Part shown: in pieces, positions 21,909 through 32,473 of the stretch
Layout of the letters: the number at the start of each line of letters is the position of its first letter
Position numbering within the stretch: position 1 is the stretch's first letter
Source: Nannochloropsis oceanica
Lineage: Eukaryota; Sar; Eustigmatophyceae; Eustigmatales; Monodopsidaceae
Direction of reading: 5' to 3'
Length of the DNA: 64,000 nt
Assembly: GCA_004519485.1 (NCBI GenBank)
Contig: CP038107.1
Location: 1-64,000, forward strand
Position numbers and translations under genes: made by a program
Notes under the pieces: model-generated
Seen by the model: the letters and a program-made list of their open reading frames with translations, nothing else
Databases searched by the model: none
What the model was told of the DNA's origin: nothing

Positions 21909-22289
21909 GATCTGGTGGATGGGAGCGGGTGAAGAGGTGGGAGGTCGGAGAGTCGTTGTGGAAATCGATGCGAAACCAGGGGGCCACTTGAGACAATTAA
22001 GAAAAAGGGCAGTGTAACTGGGATCGCTTATCTTAATCTGTGGTTGTGGGTAGTGGAGTGGGTTGGTTGAGAGTGACGGTGCGAAACAAGGCCTGTGCAT
22101 AGCAGGAAAATCACCCACGAACAGTAGCAACATCACATTGCTTCCACACACACAGGTATTCGTTATCTTGCCCATTTCGCGTCATACACTGCTCACAGGG
22201 GGGCGCAGGGCGGAGAGAAGGAGGCAGACTACATCCGCCAGCAGCCGCAGCTCTAGGTGAAGCTTTGCTGAGTCCATATCAACATTAGT
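21909..22289. promoter_or_regulatory. Divergent promoter region between the unknown gene and PGAP1
   Basis: 381 bases between divergent start codons, with GGTGGTGGTG-type runs next to the minus gene and mixed sequence near 22290. No specific element identified. Confidence 0.4.
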
Positions 22290-25200
22290 ATGACTCCTCC
22301 CACTTCTTCCACTCCTCCTCCTCCTCTATCCCCTAGCCGGCCCGCCCTCTATCTCCGCCTCCTGTCTCTTTGGGGCCCGCTCTTGGCCTGGCTGATCGTG
22401 GTGGTGGGATGGTTAGATCTAAGTGTTACCTTGCCACGCAGTCCTCAGCATTGCCAAATGACTTTCAGCCGCCCAATGTTCAGGGAGGTCGCACTGGCGG
22501 GAGGAGGGAGGGAGGGAGGGCACCTGGGTGCCTACCGTCTGTGGTCTTTACGGAGAGTGGAGGAAGGGGAGGGAGGAATGAAAGGGTGGGAACGACAGCC
22601 GGTAGTGTTTGTGCATGGGCATTTGGGGAGCTATCGACAGGCCAGGTCGCTGCACCAGCTTGCGTTGGAGGCAGAGGAGGCGGAGAAGGCGCAGGAGGCG
22701 GGGAACGAGGACGAGGACGAGGACGAGGATGAAAACAAAGACGACGACGAGGGGGAAGAGGAAGATGAGAAGAAAAGCGACGAGGACGAGGACGAGGACG
22801 AGGACGAAGAAGCGACGGAGGGGGGAGCATCCTCAATTTCCCATGGCAGCAAGAAAATGAAGAAGATGAAGGAAGGGGAGGAGAAAGAGAATGAAATGAT
22901 AACGAAGACGAAGAACGAGACTCAAAAACTGCGGTCTGTGTCCTTCAATGCCTTGCACTATTACGCCGTAGATTTCCGACGGGAGCCCACGGCCGTCCAT
23001 GGTCATATCATCTGGCGACAAGCCTCTTACTTAAAGGAAGCAATCAAATCGCTAGGAGCCCGCCACAGGGGTGATGAGGAGGGAAGGAGAAAAGAAGGAG
23101 CCCGGCGTGGTCACGATAGTGATGAAGAGGGAGGGAGAGAGGGAGAGAGGAGGGGGGTGGTCGTGGTAGGGCATTCCTATGGCGGGATTGTGGCCAAGGC
23201 AGCGTTAATGTTGTTGAGATTGGAGGAGAAGGCAGAGAGGGAAGTAATGATGAGACTGAAGGGAAAGGCAGTGATGGAGGATGAAGAAAGAGATGTGGCA
23301 TGGGAGCGAGGGGGGGTGCACACGCTACTGACGTTGGGAACGCCGCACCAGACCCCGCCCTGGGATGTGGAGGAGTCAATTGCCCGGCTTTATGAGGTGC
23401 TCTCGAAGGAGGGAGGGAGGAAGGGAGGGAGGGCAGGGGGCTGTAAATCTGACGGAAGCGGTAGCGGCCAGGAATTTACGGGGGATGGGCCAAGTGTCGA
23501 TGAGAAGGATAGAGGAGAGAGCACAAGGGTTGGACGTCCCGCTGCTGCTGCCGGTGGGACTGGAGAAACCATTCATATCAGCATCTCCGGCGGCTTTCTC
23601 GACACTCTTGTCTGGACTACGCTCTCCTCCCTCCCTCCCTCCCCCCTTGCCTCCCTCGCCCTGGCCGTGACTACAATCGCCATGCCACACGTCGGGTTCT
23701 CAGTCGATCATCTGGCCACCCTCTGGTGCCGTCAGCTCCTCTCCCGACTGACTGGTGCCCTCGTTTCCTCCCTCCCTCCCTTCCCCCCTTCTTTCTCCCC
23801 CTCCTCGGCCGAGGAGCGACTGGACTTCGTGACCACCCACCTCCTCGGTGCTTCCCCCCCCCCGTCCCTCCCTCCCTCCTCCACCCTGCACGGCGCGCAC
23901 ATTGATGCCATGCACCTACATACCACCTTATTGGCCAACGGGGGCCGCACCACCTTCCCTCCCTCCCTCCCTCCCTCCCTGCCTGCCTCCTTTCTCGCCG
24001 CCTTTCGAGCTCTGTGCCTCCGTCTTCTTGTCCAATATCGTCTGTGGACATTACCGCTTTGGCATTCTCTTGCCCTCCTCCCCTTCGCACTCTCTCTGCT
24101 GCTCGGGCTGGAGGGAGGGAGGGAAGGAGGGAGGGGAGAGTTGCTGCCAGGATTGGAGATGTTGATGCAGTCCATCCTCCCATCCTCCCTCGTTATGATC
24201 CTGACACATGCATTGGTGCCTCTGTTGATGACGGTAGCAGTGGGATGGGACACGTGGCAGGCGCTCATTGAAGGACGAAGAGGAGGAGGAGCAGGAGGGG
24301 AAGGAGGCTCGGGATTTTCGGGGGGTCTCGTGGCGCTTTGTCTGGTGGCATCGGCACAGTCATGGATTCTGCAGGCCGGTGCAAGGATGAGGACGAGGAG
24401 GAAGGGGAGGGGGAGGACGACGTCGAAGATCAGGAGTGTATTCGCCACCTCTCCCTCTCTGCTGCTCCTCATTCCCTTCCTCCCCGTCATCCTTACCACC
24501 GGCGGCCTGATAATACACCTGTACCTCCATTCTGCCCTTTCTCCCTCCCTCCTTATCTCCCTTTCCCTTCCTCAAATTCTTGCCTTCCTCTACCTCACCC
24601 TTTCCATCACCTGGCTTCTTCTCCTCCTGTTCCTCCTCCTCCTCCTCCTCTCGCCAAACACCACCACCACCTTCTTCCCCTCTATCCATCTTCTCGACCG
24701 CCTCCTTCTCCTCTACCTCCCCTCCCTCCCCCTCCTCCTCGGAGAATTTGTCGTCCACCTCGACATCTTCATCGCTCCCTTCTTCAATGCTACCAGCAGC
24801 CTTGGCCTCCCTCCCTCCCTCCTCCCGCCAACCTTTTTCCCCCCCGCCCTCTCTCCCTTCCTTCACCTCCTCCCCTTCGTCCTACACATCGGCGGAGCCC
24901 TCTTCTTCTCCTCCTTCTTCATTCACGATGACAACGATGAAGTGAAGGCCACTCCCAACCTCCGAACCTCCCTCCTCCTCTCTCTCCTCCTTTCCCCCCC
25001 CTCCCCCCCTCCTCACGGCCTATGTCCTTCCTGTCATCACCCAGATGGGGGGAAGCAAGCAATTTACATCGAAACAGACGACGATAACCACCACCCCTCC
25101 TCCCTCCCTCCCTCTCTCCACCCCTCCCTTGGGCCCAACTTCCGCGTCTTCTCTTGTGACTGCTCCATGGATCCCTCCCTTCCTCGCTCCCTTCATCCCT

Positions 25201-25499
25201 CCCTTGTCTTTTGTGGTTTCTGTCAATGTACGTGTGCGCATTGTGGTGGCTCTCCCTTGACTCGCTCATTTGGAAGGAGGGAAGGAGGAAGCGTGGGCAA
25301 TCAGGGGGGAGGGAAGCAGGGGCTGTTGGAAGTTGTAGTTGGGGTAGTGTTGTCGGTTTTGTGTATAGCGGGAGGGAAAAGGGGGATAGAAGCGCCCTAC
25401 CGCTGTAGAGGTGTACTGGAGGCAGCGGCGTGGTTGCTGCTCTGGATGGAAGGAAAGGAAGGGTGGAGGAAGTGGAGGAGGAAGAGGAAGGATGCATGA
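22290..25499 (+). CDS. PGAP1: PGAP1-like GPI inositol-deacylase (1069 aa), single exon
   Basis: One long frame from ATG 22290 to TGA 25499. An N-terminal membrane anchor (LLAWLIVVVGWLDLSV) is followed by the PGAP1 opening, QPVVFVHGHLGSYRQARSL, and the lipase nucleophile elbow VVGHSYGGIVAKAAL; the Ser is the predicted nucleophile. Then comes LLTLGTPHQTPPWD. The distal SVDHLATLWCRQLL matches the VDHxxIxWC region carrying the catalytic His. The C-terminal half has about seven hydrophobic spans. Family role: removal of the inositol acyl chain from GPI anchors in the ER, needed for ER exit of GPI proteins. Odd: acidic runs encoded by GACGAG triplets (22690-22830) interrupt the alpha/beta-hydrolase fold. 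SLPPSLPP and EGGREGG tracts from TCCC/GGGA repeats stay in frame; some could be retained introns. Confidence 0.85.
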   Translation: MTPPTSSTPPPPLSPSRPALYLRLLSLWGPLLAWLIVVVGWLDLSVTLPRSPQHCQMTFSRPMFREVALAGGGREGGHLGAYRLWSLRRVEEGEGGMKGWERQPVVFVHGHLGSYRQARSLHQLALEAEEAEKAQEAGNEDEDEDEDENKDDDEGEEEDEKKSDEDEDEDEDEEATEGGASSISHGSKKMKKMKEGEEKENEMITKTKNETQKLRSVSFNALHYYAVDFRREPTAVHGHIIWRQASYLKEAIKSLGARHRGDEEGRRKEGARRGHDSDEEGGREGERRGVVVVGHSYGGIVAKAALMLLRLEEKAEREVMMRLKGKAVMEDEERDVAWERGGVHTLLTLGTPHQTPPWDVEESIARLYEVLSKEGGRKGGRAGGCKSDGSGSGQEFTGDGPSVDEKDRGESTRVGRPAAAAGGTGETIHISISGGFLDTLVWTTLSSLPPSPLASLALAVTTIAMPHVGFSVDHLATLWCRQLLSRLTGALVSSLPPFPPSFSPSSAEERLDFVTTHLLGASPPPSLPPSSTLHGAHIDAMHLHTTLLANGGRTTFPPSLPPSLPASFLAAFRALCLRLLVQYRLWTLPLWHSLALLPFALSLLLGLEGGREGGRGELLPGLEMLMQSILPSSLVMILTHALVPLLMTVAVGWDTWQALIEGRRGGGAGGEGGSGFSGGLVALCLVASAQSWILQAGARMRTRRKGRGRTTSKIRSVFATSPSLLLLIPFLPVILTTGGLIIHLYLHSALSPSLLISLSLPQILAFLYLTLSITWLLLLLFLLLLLLSPNTTTTFFPSIHLLDRLLLLYLPSLPLLLGEFVVHLDIFIAPFFNATSSLGLPPSLLPPTFFPPALSPFLHLLPFVLHIGGALFFSSFFIHDDNDEVKATPNLRTSLLLSLLLSPPSPPPHGLCPSCHHPDGGKQAIYIETDDDNHHPSSLPPSLHPSLGPNFRVFSCDCSMDPSLPRSLHPSLVFCGFCQCTCAHCGGSPLTRSFGRREGGSVGNQGGGKQGLLEVVVGVVLSVLCIAGGKRGIEAPYRCRGVLEAAAWLLLWMEGKEGWRKWRRKRKDA

Positions 25500-25740
25500 G
25501 GAGAACAAAAGGTGCTGCAGAAACCCAAAAGTACAAAAACTGACATGATTAAATGAGTGACATGGAGAGATATACAAAGACAAAGGAAAAAACGAGGCAG
25601 GAAAGGGAAAAGATGAATGTAAAATGTCGCCGCCTTAGGAGAGAGCATTTCTTTTTTCGTTAGCTGATCTTCCTCGAGTCTCCCTCCCTTTTTAACTTTT
25701 TTGCGTTCACCTCCTACAGTCATCTGTATATTTTTTTTCA
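25500..25740. other. 3' flank of PGAP1 gene
   Basis: No gene recognised. Marks the change from repeat-rich GC sequence to the AT-richer island. Confidence 0.4.
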
Positions 25741-26760
25741 CACGCTTAACGCCTCAGTATCCCCGACGATCACTACAATTAAAATATGGACGTATATACT
25801 GCTGTTGCTGCGAAACCCACTGTTGTTAATTTCCCTCATGCATGTCAGAAGTTGCCAGTGGCATTTGATGATACAACTGTGGCTCCTCACCCACCCAGTA
25901 CTGCTTTTCGAAGGAGTGAATAGACATCTCCTGAACTTCGTCGTATAGGACTTGGTGGTGGGTATGTCTGGCGGGACCCACATAGTCTGGGGTTTGCTAC
26001 AGCGGCGGCTGTCGCAGGGTACCATAGCCTCGATCATACTCCGCTATGTACTGTGGCTAATAATGGTAGTCGGGCTTATAATGCGGATTGTGCGCGTTAT
26101 CATCCACAATCTGGATATCATGATATATAAATACAGACGTGCAAATCGCCCGTCTGAATGAAACCAACCGGACGAGGACCCGGCATTCCATTTACTTCAC
26201 CATAGAACTCCTTCGAGACGCCCTCCGCCTGATGTTCTATGGACGCATCGTCACAAGTTTCTCCCCCTGTACCCGTCTCCAAGTCCTCAGCACTATCTGA
26301 TACAACTTCATCCTCTTGCCGTCCCATTACCTAAGCTCAATCTCAGGCGTCATCTTCACGAGTGACTCCGCTTGGGGATTCCTCAGTTCGGCGGATCTTC
26401 TCGGCCACATATGCAGCCCACGGGGCGACCTTCGTCAAGGACATTCCAAGCCAAAGGAGGCTCTCGCTCACGCTGCCCAAAATGGCTGGTACTGATCAAG
26501 CAGTCCAAGATGATCGCGGCGTGGCGATCGTTTTCCTGTGCCACTATCCGCTCCCACTTAATGCCCCAGTATGCGCCTTTGTCGTCACAGCCCAATTTGT
26601 CCCTGGCCTCCTGAAGAAAATCTTCAAAAAGAAAGGGCTCCCAATTATTATCTTTGAAGCTTTTCATCATACACTCATACATTTCTCGTACAAGGACCAT
26701 CCCGTTCCCATCCATGTCCAATATGCGACGCCAGAAACTGCGTAAAGACAGGCTCTATTT
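25741..26760 (-). pseudogene. Decayed EF-hand gene with Tyr/Gln-rich tail
   Basis: Minus-strand reading from 26756: FWRRILDMDGNGMVLVREM is a good EF-hand loop (D-x-D-G-N-G with the preceding helix), continuing MYECMMKSFKDNNWEPFLF and a further 60 ordinary residues to about 26475. A second coding-like piece (MGRQEDEVVSDSAEDLETG) covers 26333-26118. Beyond it, 26118-25745 reads as a Tyr/Gln/Pro-rich tail (QYIAEYDRGYGTLRQPPL, SFEKQYWVGEEPQLYHQ, QQQQYIRPYF). That tail frame is broken by three stops, TAG, TAG and TAA, each in a context where CAG or CAA would fit. I could not join the pieces with clean splice sites. Most likely a host calcium-binding protein gene in decay at the edge of the transposon island. 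Confidence 0.5.
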
Positions 26761-27295
26761 GTCAACGAGAGCCACATGAAACCCGGTCTAGTCCTCTAGT
26801 GTCAAAAAATGTGCACCTTCCGTGATTGAAAAAGCTGGCCACCCATCGAGCAACTGTACACATGAAGGAATTACACAAAAAGAAGGGTAGTTACATCACG
26901 GGAAATGAGGTAGGAATCCGGGGCCAATTCAATTCGACAGCCAAAGGAGCGGCTTGTTCAGAGCGGGATGGCGTCATCGTCCTGCGAAAAGGCCAGTGGC
27001 ATAATGCCAGCTACCCCATCATGCGGGTCGGGCTTATTTTGGTGCTCACATTAAGATAGAAGTAGAAACCATCATGTCGGTGGCAAGGCTCGCAATGGTG
27101 ATCTAAATCCTCAAAAAGTAAAAAGAGCAAAAAATGTACATCTCCGCTCTTCCCCCTCCTCCTCCTCCCCCCTCCCACCTCCTCCTCCTCCTCCTCCTCC
27201 TCCTCCTCCTCCTCCTTCTCCCCCAGGATCCTGTCATGGGCCCGGGGCGCATCTGTGCGTCGGTGAGCTTGCTCGTTGGACGACTACCGGTATAA
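26761..27295. other. Region without a recognised gene
   Basis: A plus-strand frame of 77 codons (26826-27059) is open but matches nothing I know. A (CCT)n run lies at about 27158-27217. Confidence 0.4.
27158..27217. repeat. (CCT)n microsatellite
   Basis: Near-perfect CTCCTC trinucleotide run on the plus strand. Confidence 0.85.
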
Positions 27296-27403
27296 TCTAG
27301 TCAATCATTGGTCATCCTGTCCTTCGATTATGAACGACTCATAGTCGTCGTAGTCGTCCTCAATGGAAATCATGCAAGACTACGACTAATCACATGACTA
27401 TTA
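27296..27403. repeat. TAGTCGTC-rich repeat block, left copy
   Basis: Contains CATAGTCGTCGTAGTCGTCC and the 24-base string that starts GACTACGACTAATCACATG (27378-27401). The same string recurs at 30207-30230. The block stops abruptly at a candidate Helitron end. Confidence 0.7.
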
Positions 27404-27626
27404 CTAGCGGGAACGCCCGCCCTGTGGGCAGGCAGGTGTGTGCATTTGGTGTGAGAGTCTTAGAAAAAGAGAGGATTGGGTGAAGGAGGAAGTAAAAGGG
27501 GAGCATGTACGCCAGGTGCATACCTGGCTGTGACTAGTGTAATGGTATATGTGTGTGTTTGAAGAAGGAGGCAAAGACCAAGAGAGAAAGAGTCCGTTTC
27601 GAATGTTGTCTTTTCTTTTTTGGGAG

Positions 27627-27830
27627 GTTAACAAATCCCAGGGTCAGAGCTTCCAAAAAGTCGCAATCTACTTGCCGTCCCCGGTTTCTGCTCAACTGCA
27701 CGTCGCACTCTCGATAGGAAGAGAACCCTCTCGCTCTGGAGAGCGCGACGTACAGATGACCGTGGGCAAAAACCTGGGACGGCAAGTAGACTGCAACTTT
27801 TTGGAAGCTCTGACCCTGCGATTTATTGAG
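27627..27830. repeat. Large inverted repeat made of the Helitron helicase C-terminal segment
   Basis: CAGGGTCAGAGCTTCCAAAA followed by AGTCGCAATCTACTTGCCGT at 27640-27680 faces its near-exact reverse complement at 27775-27815, with 3 mismatches in 43 bases. Similarity continues inward. Both arms encode the same motif on opposite strands: FQKVAIYLPS on plus and VFAHGHLYVALSRARG on minus. Confidence 0.8.
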
Positions 27831-27965
27831 CTCGAAAAGTTGTTAGGTGTGGCTGTGCGCTTTTGTGGTAGTCTATACTTCCATCATGTCTTGGGGTTGC
27901 TGTGGTGGTGACTGTGGTGGTTACATGGACAGTTGTGTGAGGTGTTGTGACGTGTATGGGTTTAT

Positions 27966-28740
27966 TCACACCAAGGTGACGGTGGACGATCCCATGTATT
28001 CGTTGGAGTTGACACGGAGTTGATGGAAATATTGGAGGGGCAGCTGCCCGGGGCGGTGTAGCACTGTATGTGTCACGAACCACCATTCGTCTTCATGCAT
28101 GAAACCGTTCGTTGATCCCCGCATGGATGAAAAGGATTTCGGGGACTCAATGGATGTGTGCACGACCAATTCGGATGCAACCAAATCGATTGCACCGATC
28201 TGGATGGAGGAATACCATCCATAGACAATATTTTGGAAGCTATCCACATAGACCCAATTTTTATCGTGGTGCAATGGATTGGGACCTTTGATAACGTCCT
28301 GAATGGTCATTGTCCATGTGGTCGGATCAAGGATGCTAAGCACTTGATTGATGTGCCCGCTCACCCGGGTGTATTCCCAGGAGTTCGAAAGAGTATAAAT
28401 CGGAGCATTCTCATCATACACCAGAAATTGTGTATCTTCTAGGCCGGTTACATACGTCGGGGAAACGCAGATTTTCTGGCGTGGCAACAACTGAAAAGGC
28501 TGGGGATTCGGTAACACGGATCCACCCGTCCGTTTCCGTGACCAGCATCTTAGTCTTAACTTGGTGGTCATTCAAAACGCGGTAGGATCCATCGAGATCG
28601 GCGTCGAAATTGCCAAGGAAATGCTTCACGAAGTGAAATTCAGGGAAGCCATGTATATCTAGTCGAGGCTTATAGACTACATTGGGTGTGGTATGTGTGG
28701 GAGGGGGCTGACCGCGTAGAGGAGGGTGGGTGACCACCAT
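27966..28740 (-). pseudogene. Broken carbohydrate-active domain inside the Helitron remnant
   Basis: Minus-strand reading has a coherent run of about 250 residues: KPRLDIHGFPEFHFVKHFLG, KNWVYVDSFQNIVYGWY, SMRGSTNGFMHEDEWWFVTH, then LPLQYFHQLRVNSNEYMGSS. The order KNW ... YGWYxxIxIG ... RGST ... WFVTH ... YxHxL is a pattern I associate with beta-propeller glycosidase/phosphorylase-like proteins linked to glycosyltransferases in bacteria, algae and large DNA viruses. It looks broken, with about one or two breaks, and sits between two copies of the helicase end motif, so it may be captured sequence. Family assignment is tentative. Confidence 0.4.
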
Positions 28741-29500
28741 GGTGATGTTGGTGGGGTCTCATACTCTCGAGAGCGTGACACAAAGTTGACCGTGAGCAAA
28801 TACCTGGGACGGCAAGTAGATTGCAACTTTTGGAAGGTCTGCCCCTGAGATTTGTTTATGATCATGGCGAAGAAAGGCCGGACCGGGTACTGACATCGGC
28901 GGAGGATGAACGGTACATCCTTGGTGTCGTCGTTGGTGTCCATGTTGATCCTGGGAAGGCAAACAACTTAACCCACCTGGCTTTCCGTCAAAATTTTGGC
29001 CTGGATGACGCGAGGAGACAGATGCATGATGAGCAACCATGTTCCATTGGCGAGGCCTTGCTGGACGGCGTGGTCATTCAAGGTGTCGACGTCCTTATTC
29101 CTGGGGGTGAGGATGGCGCGATCAATAGGAGTTTTCTCCGCTGTGTTGCGCGCGTCATTGAAGTCCCCGTAGACGTAGTCGAGGAGCCGAACGTGGTCGT
29201 TGTTCAGCTCTGGCGGAGGGTGCATGAAGGGGGGCAGGAGGTATTCCAACTGAGGTGGAGGCGGAGGCGGAGTGGCATGGTCCCGGCCCTGGCCTGCGCC
29301 TCCACATGGCTCAGGTTGAATTGCATCATCGTCGCCGTTCGTGAATTGGCTGCCAAAAGTTGTCGCGCGTCGAAGACGGCACCGACGACCTCAACGCTGC
29401 GCATCATTCTCGTCGTGTTCATTACCACCATTCATGCTTCCACCCAGGTGCACAATAGACATGACGGTGCTGTGCTGTGAGTGAGGGTGGGAGAGTAGGA

Positions 29501-30500
29501 GGACGGCGTCAAGCTGTGTTGCAAGGGGGAGCGGTCTGGGGGATGGCCCATCGCCAATGCCCATATTTGGAATTCGTCATCATCAATACCACCCTCGACC
29601 TTCCATCCACCCCCCCCCTCAATAAACATGGAGAAGGGCAAAGAAGGGAGCAATGCTACTCAGTTCATGGTCAGCAAATAGGAGTGCGCTCTTAAGACGC
29701 TTATTTCATTTGTAAGGGGTTGAGGGAAGAGGAAGTTGACTCGAGGGGAGTTGGAGGGGAAACGTTTATTTGTAGACCCGCGGGCCGCGGAACACTCCAA
29801 ATTGAGGCACGGAAAGCTCAAAACCACGCAAACCACGGGATTACGTCACAAAGACTGCATAGAATCTTGTGCATTGTATTTTTCTCCATGTGTGTTGCTA
29901 GGCGCGCATGTGCATTGGTGGTTTATGGAAAGAGAAGAACGCGCGACAGACAGACAGACAAAAATCGATTAATACTTAAGAATAAGTCAGTCGTACACGC
30001 CATCTTAACAGAGTAGTCGTCTATTTTTTGATCCACTTCTAAGCCGCTGAACAACGACAATTCATAGAGGTCATGGTCGTTGTGACGCCGTATGTATGTT
30101 GTGGTAGGTCGATGAAAATATGCATAACTGCGACGACAGCTAGTCGTCGCTCGATGAAAATCATGCGCGACTACGAAGACTATTAGTAGTTCTCGATGGG
30201 AATAATGACTACGACTAATCACATGACTATCGACGACTATTGACGACTATCGTAATAGTCAGTCGTACAGGCCATTTTTGCAGAATAGTCGTCCAACGCG
30301 TGATCAGATCTGAAGAGAGAACACGTGACCACGACCGGCTCGGTCAAGACAAGCGACGCTGTTCGCCAGGCCCATGCCAAGCCGTTACAAACACTGTACT
30401 TTGCCAAGGTCATGGTCACACAATACGCCATCTCCACCCCAAGCTTCTATACATAACAACAGTATATATAAGATGCAATTATACTGGGCAAGCCATATGG
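29501..30500. repeat. TAGTCGTC-rich repeat region, right copy, with direct repeats
   Basis: AGTCAGTCGTACACGCCATC at 29986 and AGTCAGTCGTACAGGCCATT at 30257 start two 39-base similar blocks 271 bases apart. The string GACTACGACTAATCACATG at 30207 repeats the left block at 27378. Many short TAGTCGTC and GACGACTA inverted motifs lie between. No gene recognised. Confidence 0.65.
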
Positions 30501-30820
30501 TGATACAGCGACTGGGCCTCGTTCAAATGGCTTGCCCTTGCCCACGCCCATGCTACACCACTACGCCTCGTTCACAATTATGCCGGGCCAGTCTGGTCTC
30601 CGTACAAGGTCTTCTGTGATTCTTTTGCCCTTCTCTTGGGAGAGACAGGACGATACAGCGTCTGGGTGCCGTTTCAATTTCCTGCCCTTGCCTACGCCCA
30701 TGCTTCCTTACCACGCCGGCTCACCTCTTCTTCCCCTGTACACACACAGCCAATACCGTCTGCTACGCTGTGCCAGACCCACCTGGTCTCCGTACATTGC
30801 CTGCGCTGTGCCGAACGAGG
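30499..30820 (+). repeat. Degenerate tandem repeat, about 150-180 bp unit
   Basis: GATACAGCGACTGGGCCTCG at about 30502 matches GATACAGCGTCTGGGTGCCG at about 30653. CCCTTGCCCACGCCCATGCT (30535) matches CCCTTGCCTACGCCCATGCT (30686). TGGTCTCCGTACAAGG (30596) matches TGGTCTCCGTACATTG (30783). Confidence 0.65.
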
Positions 30821-31720
30821 ACATGGACATCCTTCTATCCTTAAGATGCATTATGCTTATGCTATGGACAGCGACAGCAGCAGCTGCAGCAGCAGCTCCG
30901 ACAACAACGACGACGACTTTATCGATGCCTACGTGGACCGTTGATTTCTCCCCCTTCCATTCTGTATTCCAAGGCAAGTGTGGATTCCATGCTTTAGTCC
31001 ACGCCATCACGCTGCATGCTTGACTGATCCTGATTGCTTTGGCTGGTCCTGTTAGGACCAGCAAGCCTGGCCTTGATAGCAGTATTCCTGAGGGATTTAT
31101 AATCACCAGTCAGCCCTCGCTTTCGCCCTCCTACGCCTACGCGACACAGCCTCTAGCTACAATCTCGACAAATAAAGTCACCAGCAAGCATGGATGTCAT
31201 CGCAACAATTGCTGGTGTGATTAGGAGGAGGCCGTGCTCTGTGCTCTTTCCTGGTACGATTGTTCCCCGTCGCCCTCCTGCCTTATATTTGCCTTTGCCT
31301 TCCTTTCCGACGCACCGCGGCTGCCTTAGGGTCCCACAAGTTGCCCTGCATGACGCTTGTCCAAGCTTGTGCTGCGCTTTGTTCTTCTTCAGGCAGGCAG
31401 GTGCTGGCCCTGTCTGCCATCATCACCTCTCGGTCCCCCACTATCTGCGTTCATGCTCTTCCACACCTTCCCTTCGCCTCCCGCACAATGGACGGATGTG
31501 ACATTGTCCAGTCACCACAACCTGGACCCGTGTCCCCCACCTTATGGCCGTGGGCGTGTGCATTGAACGGCATCGTGGTGCGAGGACGGCGTGGTCTAAC
31601 CCCCCCACCCTTATTATTATATTATTGCCTCATCTTTGCGTGCACCGGAGCTGCACCTCAGGGAGCCCTGGGCCTACAAGCACGGATGCTCCCGCACAAC
31701 GAGAGATATGAAGAGGAGAA
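30821..31720. other. Region without a recognised gene
   Basis: Short frames on the plus strand (for example 31190-31501) are rich in Pro, Cys and His but match no family. Likely decayed non-coding sequence within the repeat island. Confidence 0.4.
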
Positions 31721-31724
31721 GGGA

Positions 31725-32170
31725 GGACGGCAGGAGGAGAGAGACTCGAAGAGAAAAGTAGAGGACTAGGGTAGCAATAAAGATGAGGATAAGAAAAGAA
31801 AGAGAAAAAAGGATGAGGAAAAGAGGTAAAGGTAAGGGGTATGGATGAGTAAAAGGAATAGGGATAAGAGTATGGATTGAAAAGAAAATTAGAGGATTAG
31901 GGATAGAATAAGGATAAGGATAAGAGAGAGAATAAAGGATGACGATAGTGTAAGAAGTTGAGATGAAAGTAAGGGAGAGAAATTGGAGAAGGATCAGAGA
32001 TGAGGGCAGGGAAAAGGATGAAGGGGTAAAGGTAAGGATTAGTGTGAGAAGATGGAGGATGAAGATAAGAGATAAAAGTTAGGTATAAGGGTAAGAAGTA
32101 GGATAAGGATAAAAGAGAGAATAAAGGATGAGGATAAGAAGTAGGTTAGGATTAGGATAAGACAAGAGTA
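31725..32170 (+). repeat. Purine-rich degenerate (GGATAAG)n tract
   Basis: About 440 bases almost free of C, built of variants of AGGATAAG, AGAGATAAG and GGATGAGG. Stops occur in all plus frames. A degenerate minisatellite. Confidence 0.75.
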
Positions 32171-32473
32171 GTATAAACTTCTGTTTCATTGTAATTCAAT
32201 CTCATCTCCCCGATAGTCAATCTTTTCACAAAGTTTTCAGCTTCCTTCCCTATTTTCTGTGCACAGAACCCCAGTCGACCTGCGCGCAAGACGTCAAATA
32301 TGCCCATATAAGTCTGCTCACTTGGTGACGTCCTTTAGGGTTGGTTTAAAGGCCTTGCATAGCCTTGCGAAGCAACCTAAAAGACTTCTTACTCATCAAA
32401 GCCACGAAACAGCACCGCACTAGGCATATATCCCACGACAGCCTCTCGACAGGCAGAGACCTCCAAATAATAT

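Larger units (their letters stand above)
27404..29500 (-). mobile_element. Decayed Helitron-type rolling-circle transposon
   Basis: Minus-strand fragments of a Pif1-like Helitron helicase: IDRAILTPRNKDVDTLNDHA at about 29110-29050 and FFAMIINKSQGQTFQK near 28860-28810, followed by a VFAHGQL-type motif near 28800-28760. The closing motif pair appears again at 27630-27830. The candidate 3' terminus on the minus strand is a GC hairpin (GCGGGCGTTCCCGC) running into CTAG and then T at 27407-27403, which is the classical Helitron end (hairpin, CTRR, host T). The element is broken in several places and its 5' end was not located. Rep-domain sequence is not seen here, though a piece in the other orientation lies at 32.5 kb. 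Confidence 0.65.

Noticed and set aside
24338-24945. Alternative-frame open reading inside PGAP1
   Set aside because: The PGAP1 frame has membrane spans here. The shadow frames are Pro/Ser or Glu/Gly low complexity caused by pyrimidine bias.
25741-26120. Alternative genetic code with TAA/TAG read as glutamine
   Set aside because: All intact genes in the window end at normal TAA, TAG or TGA stops and none reads through one. Decay of a single gene explains the pattern.
26826-27059. Plus-strand 77-codon frame as a gene
   Set aside because: Starts with ATG but has no recognisable domain, no neighbouring exon and lies in decayed sequence. Not supportable.
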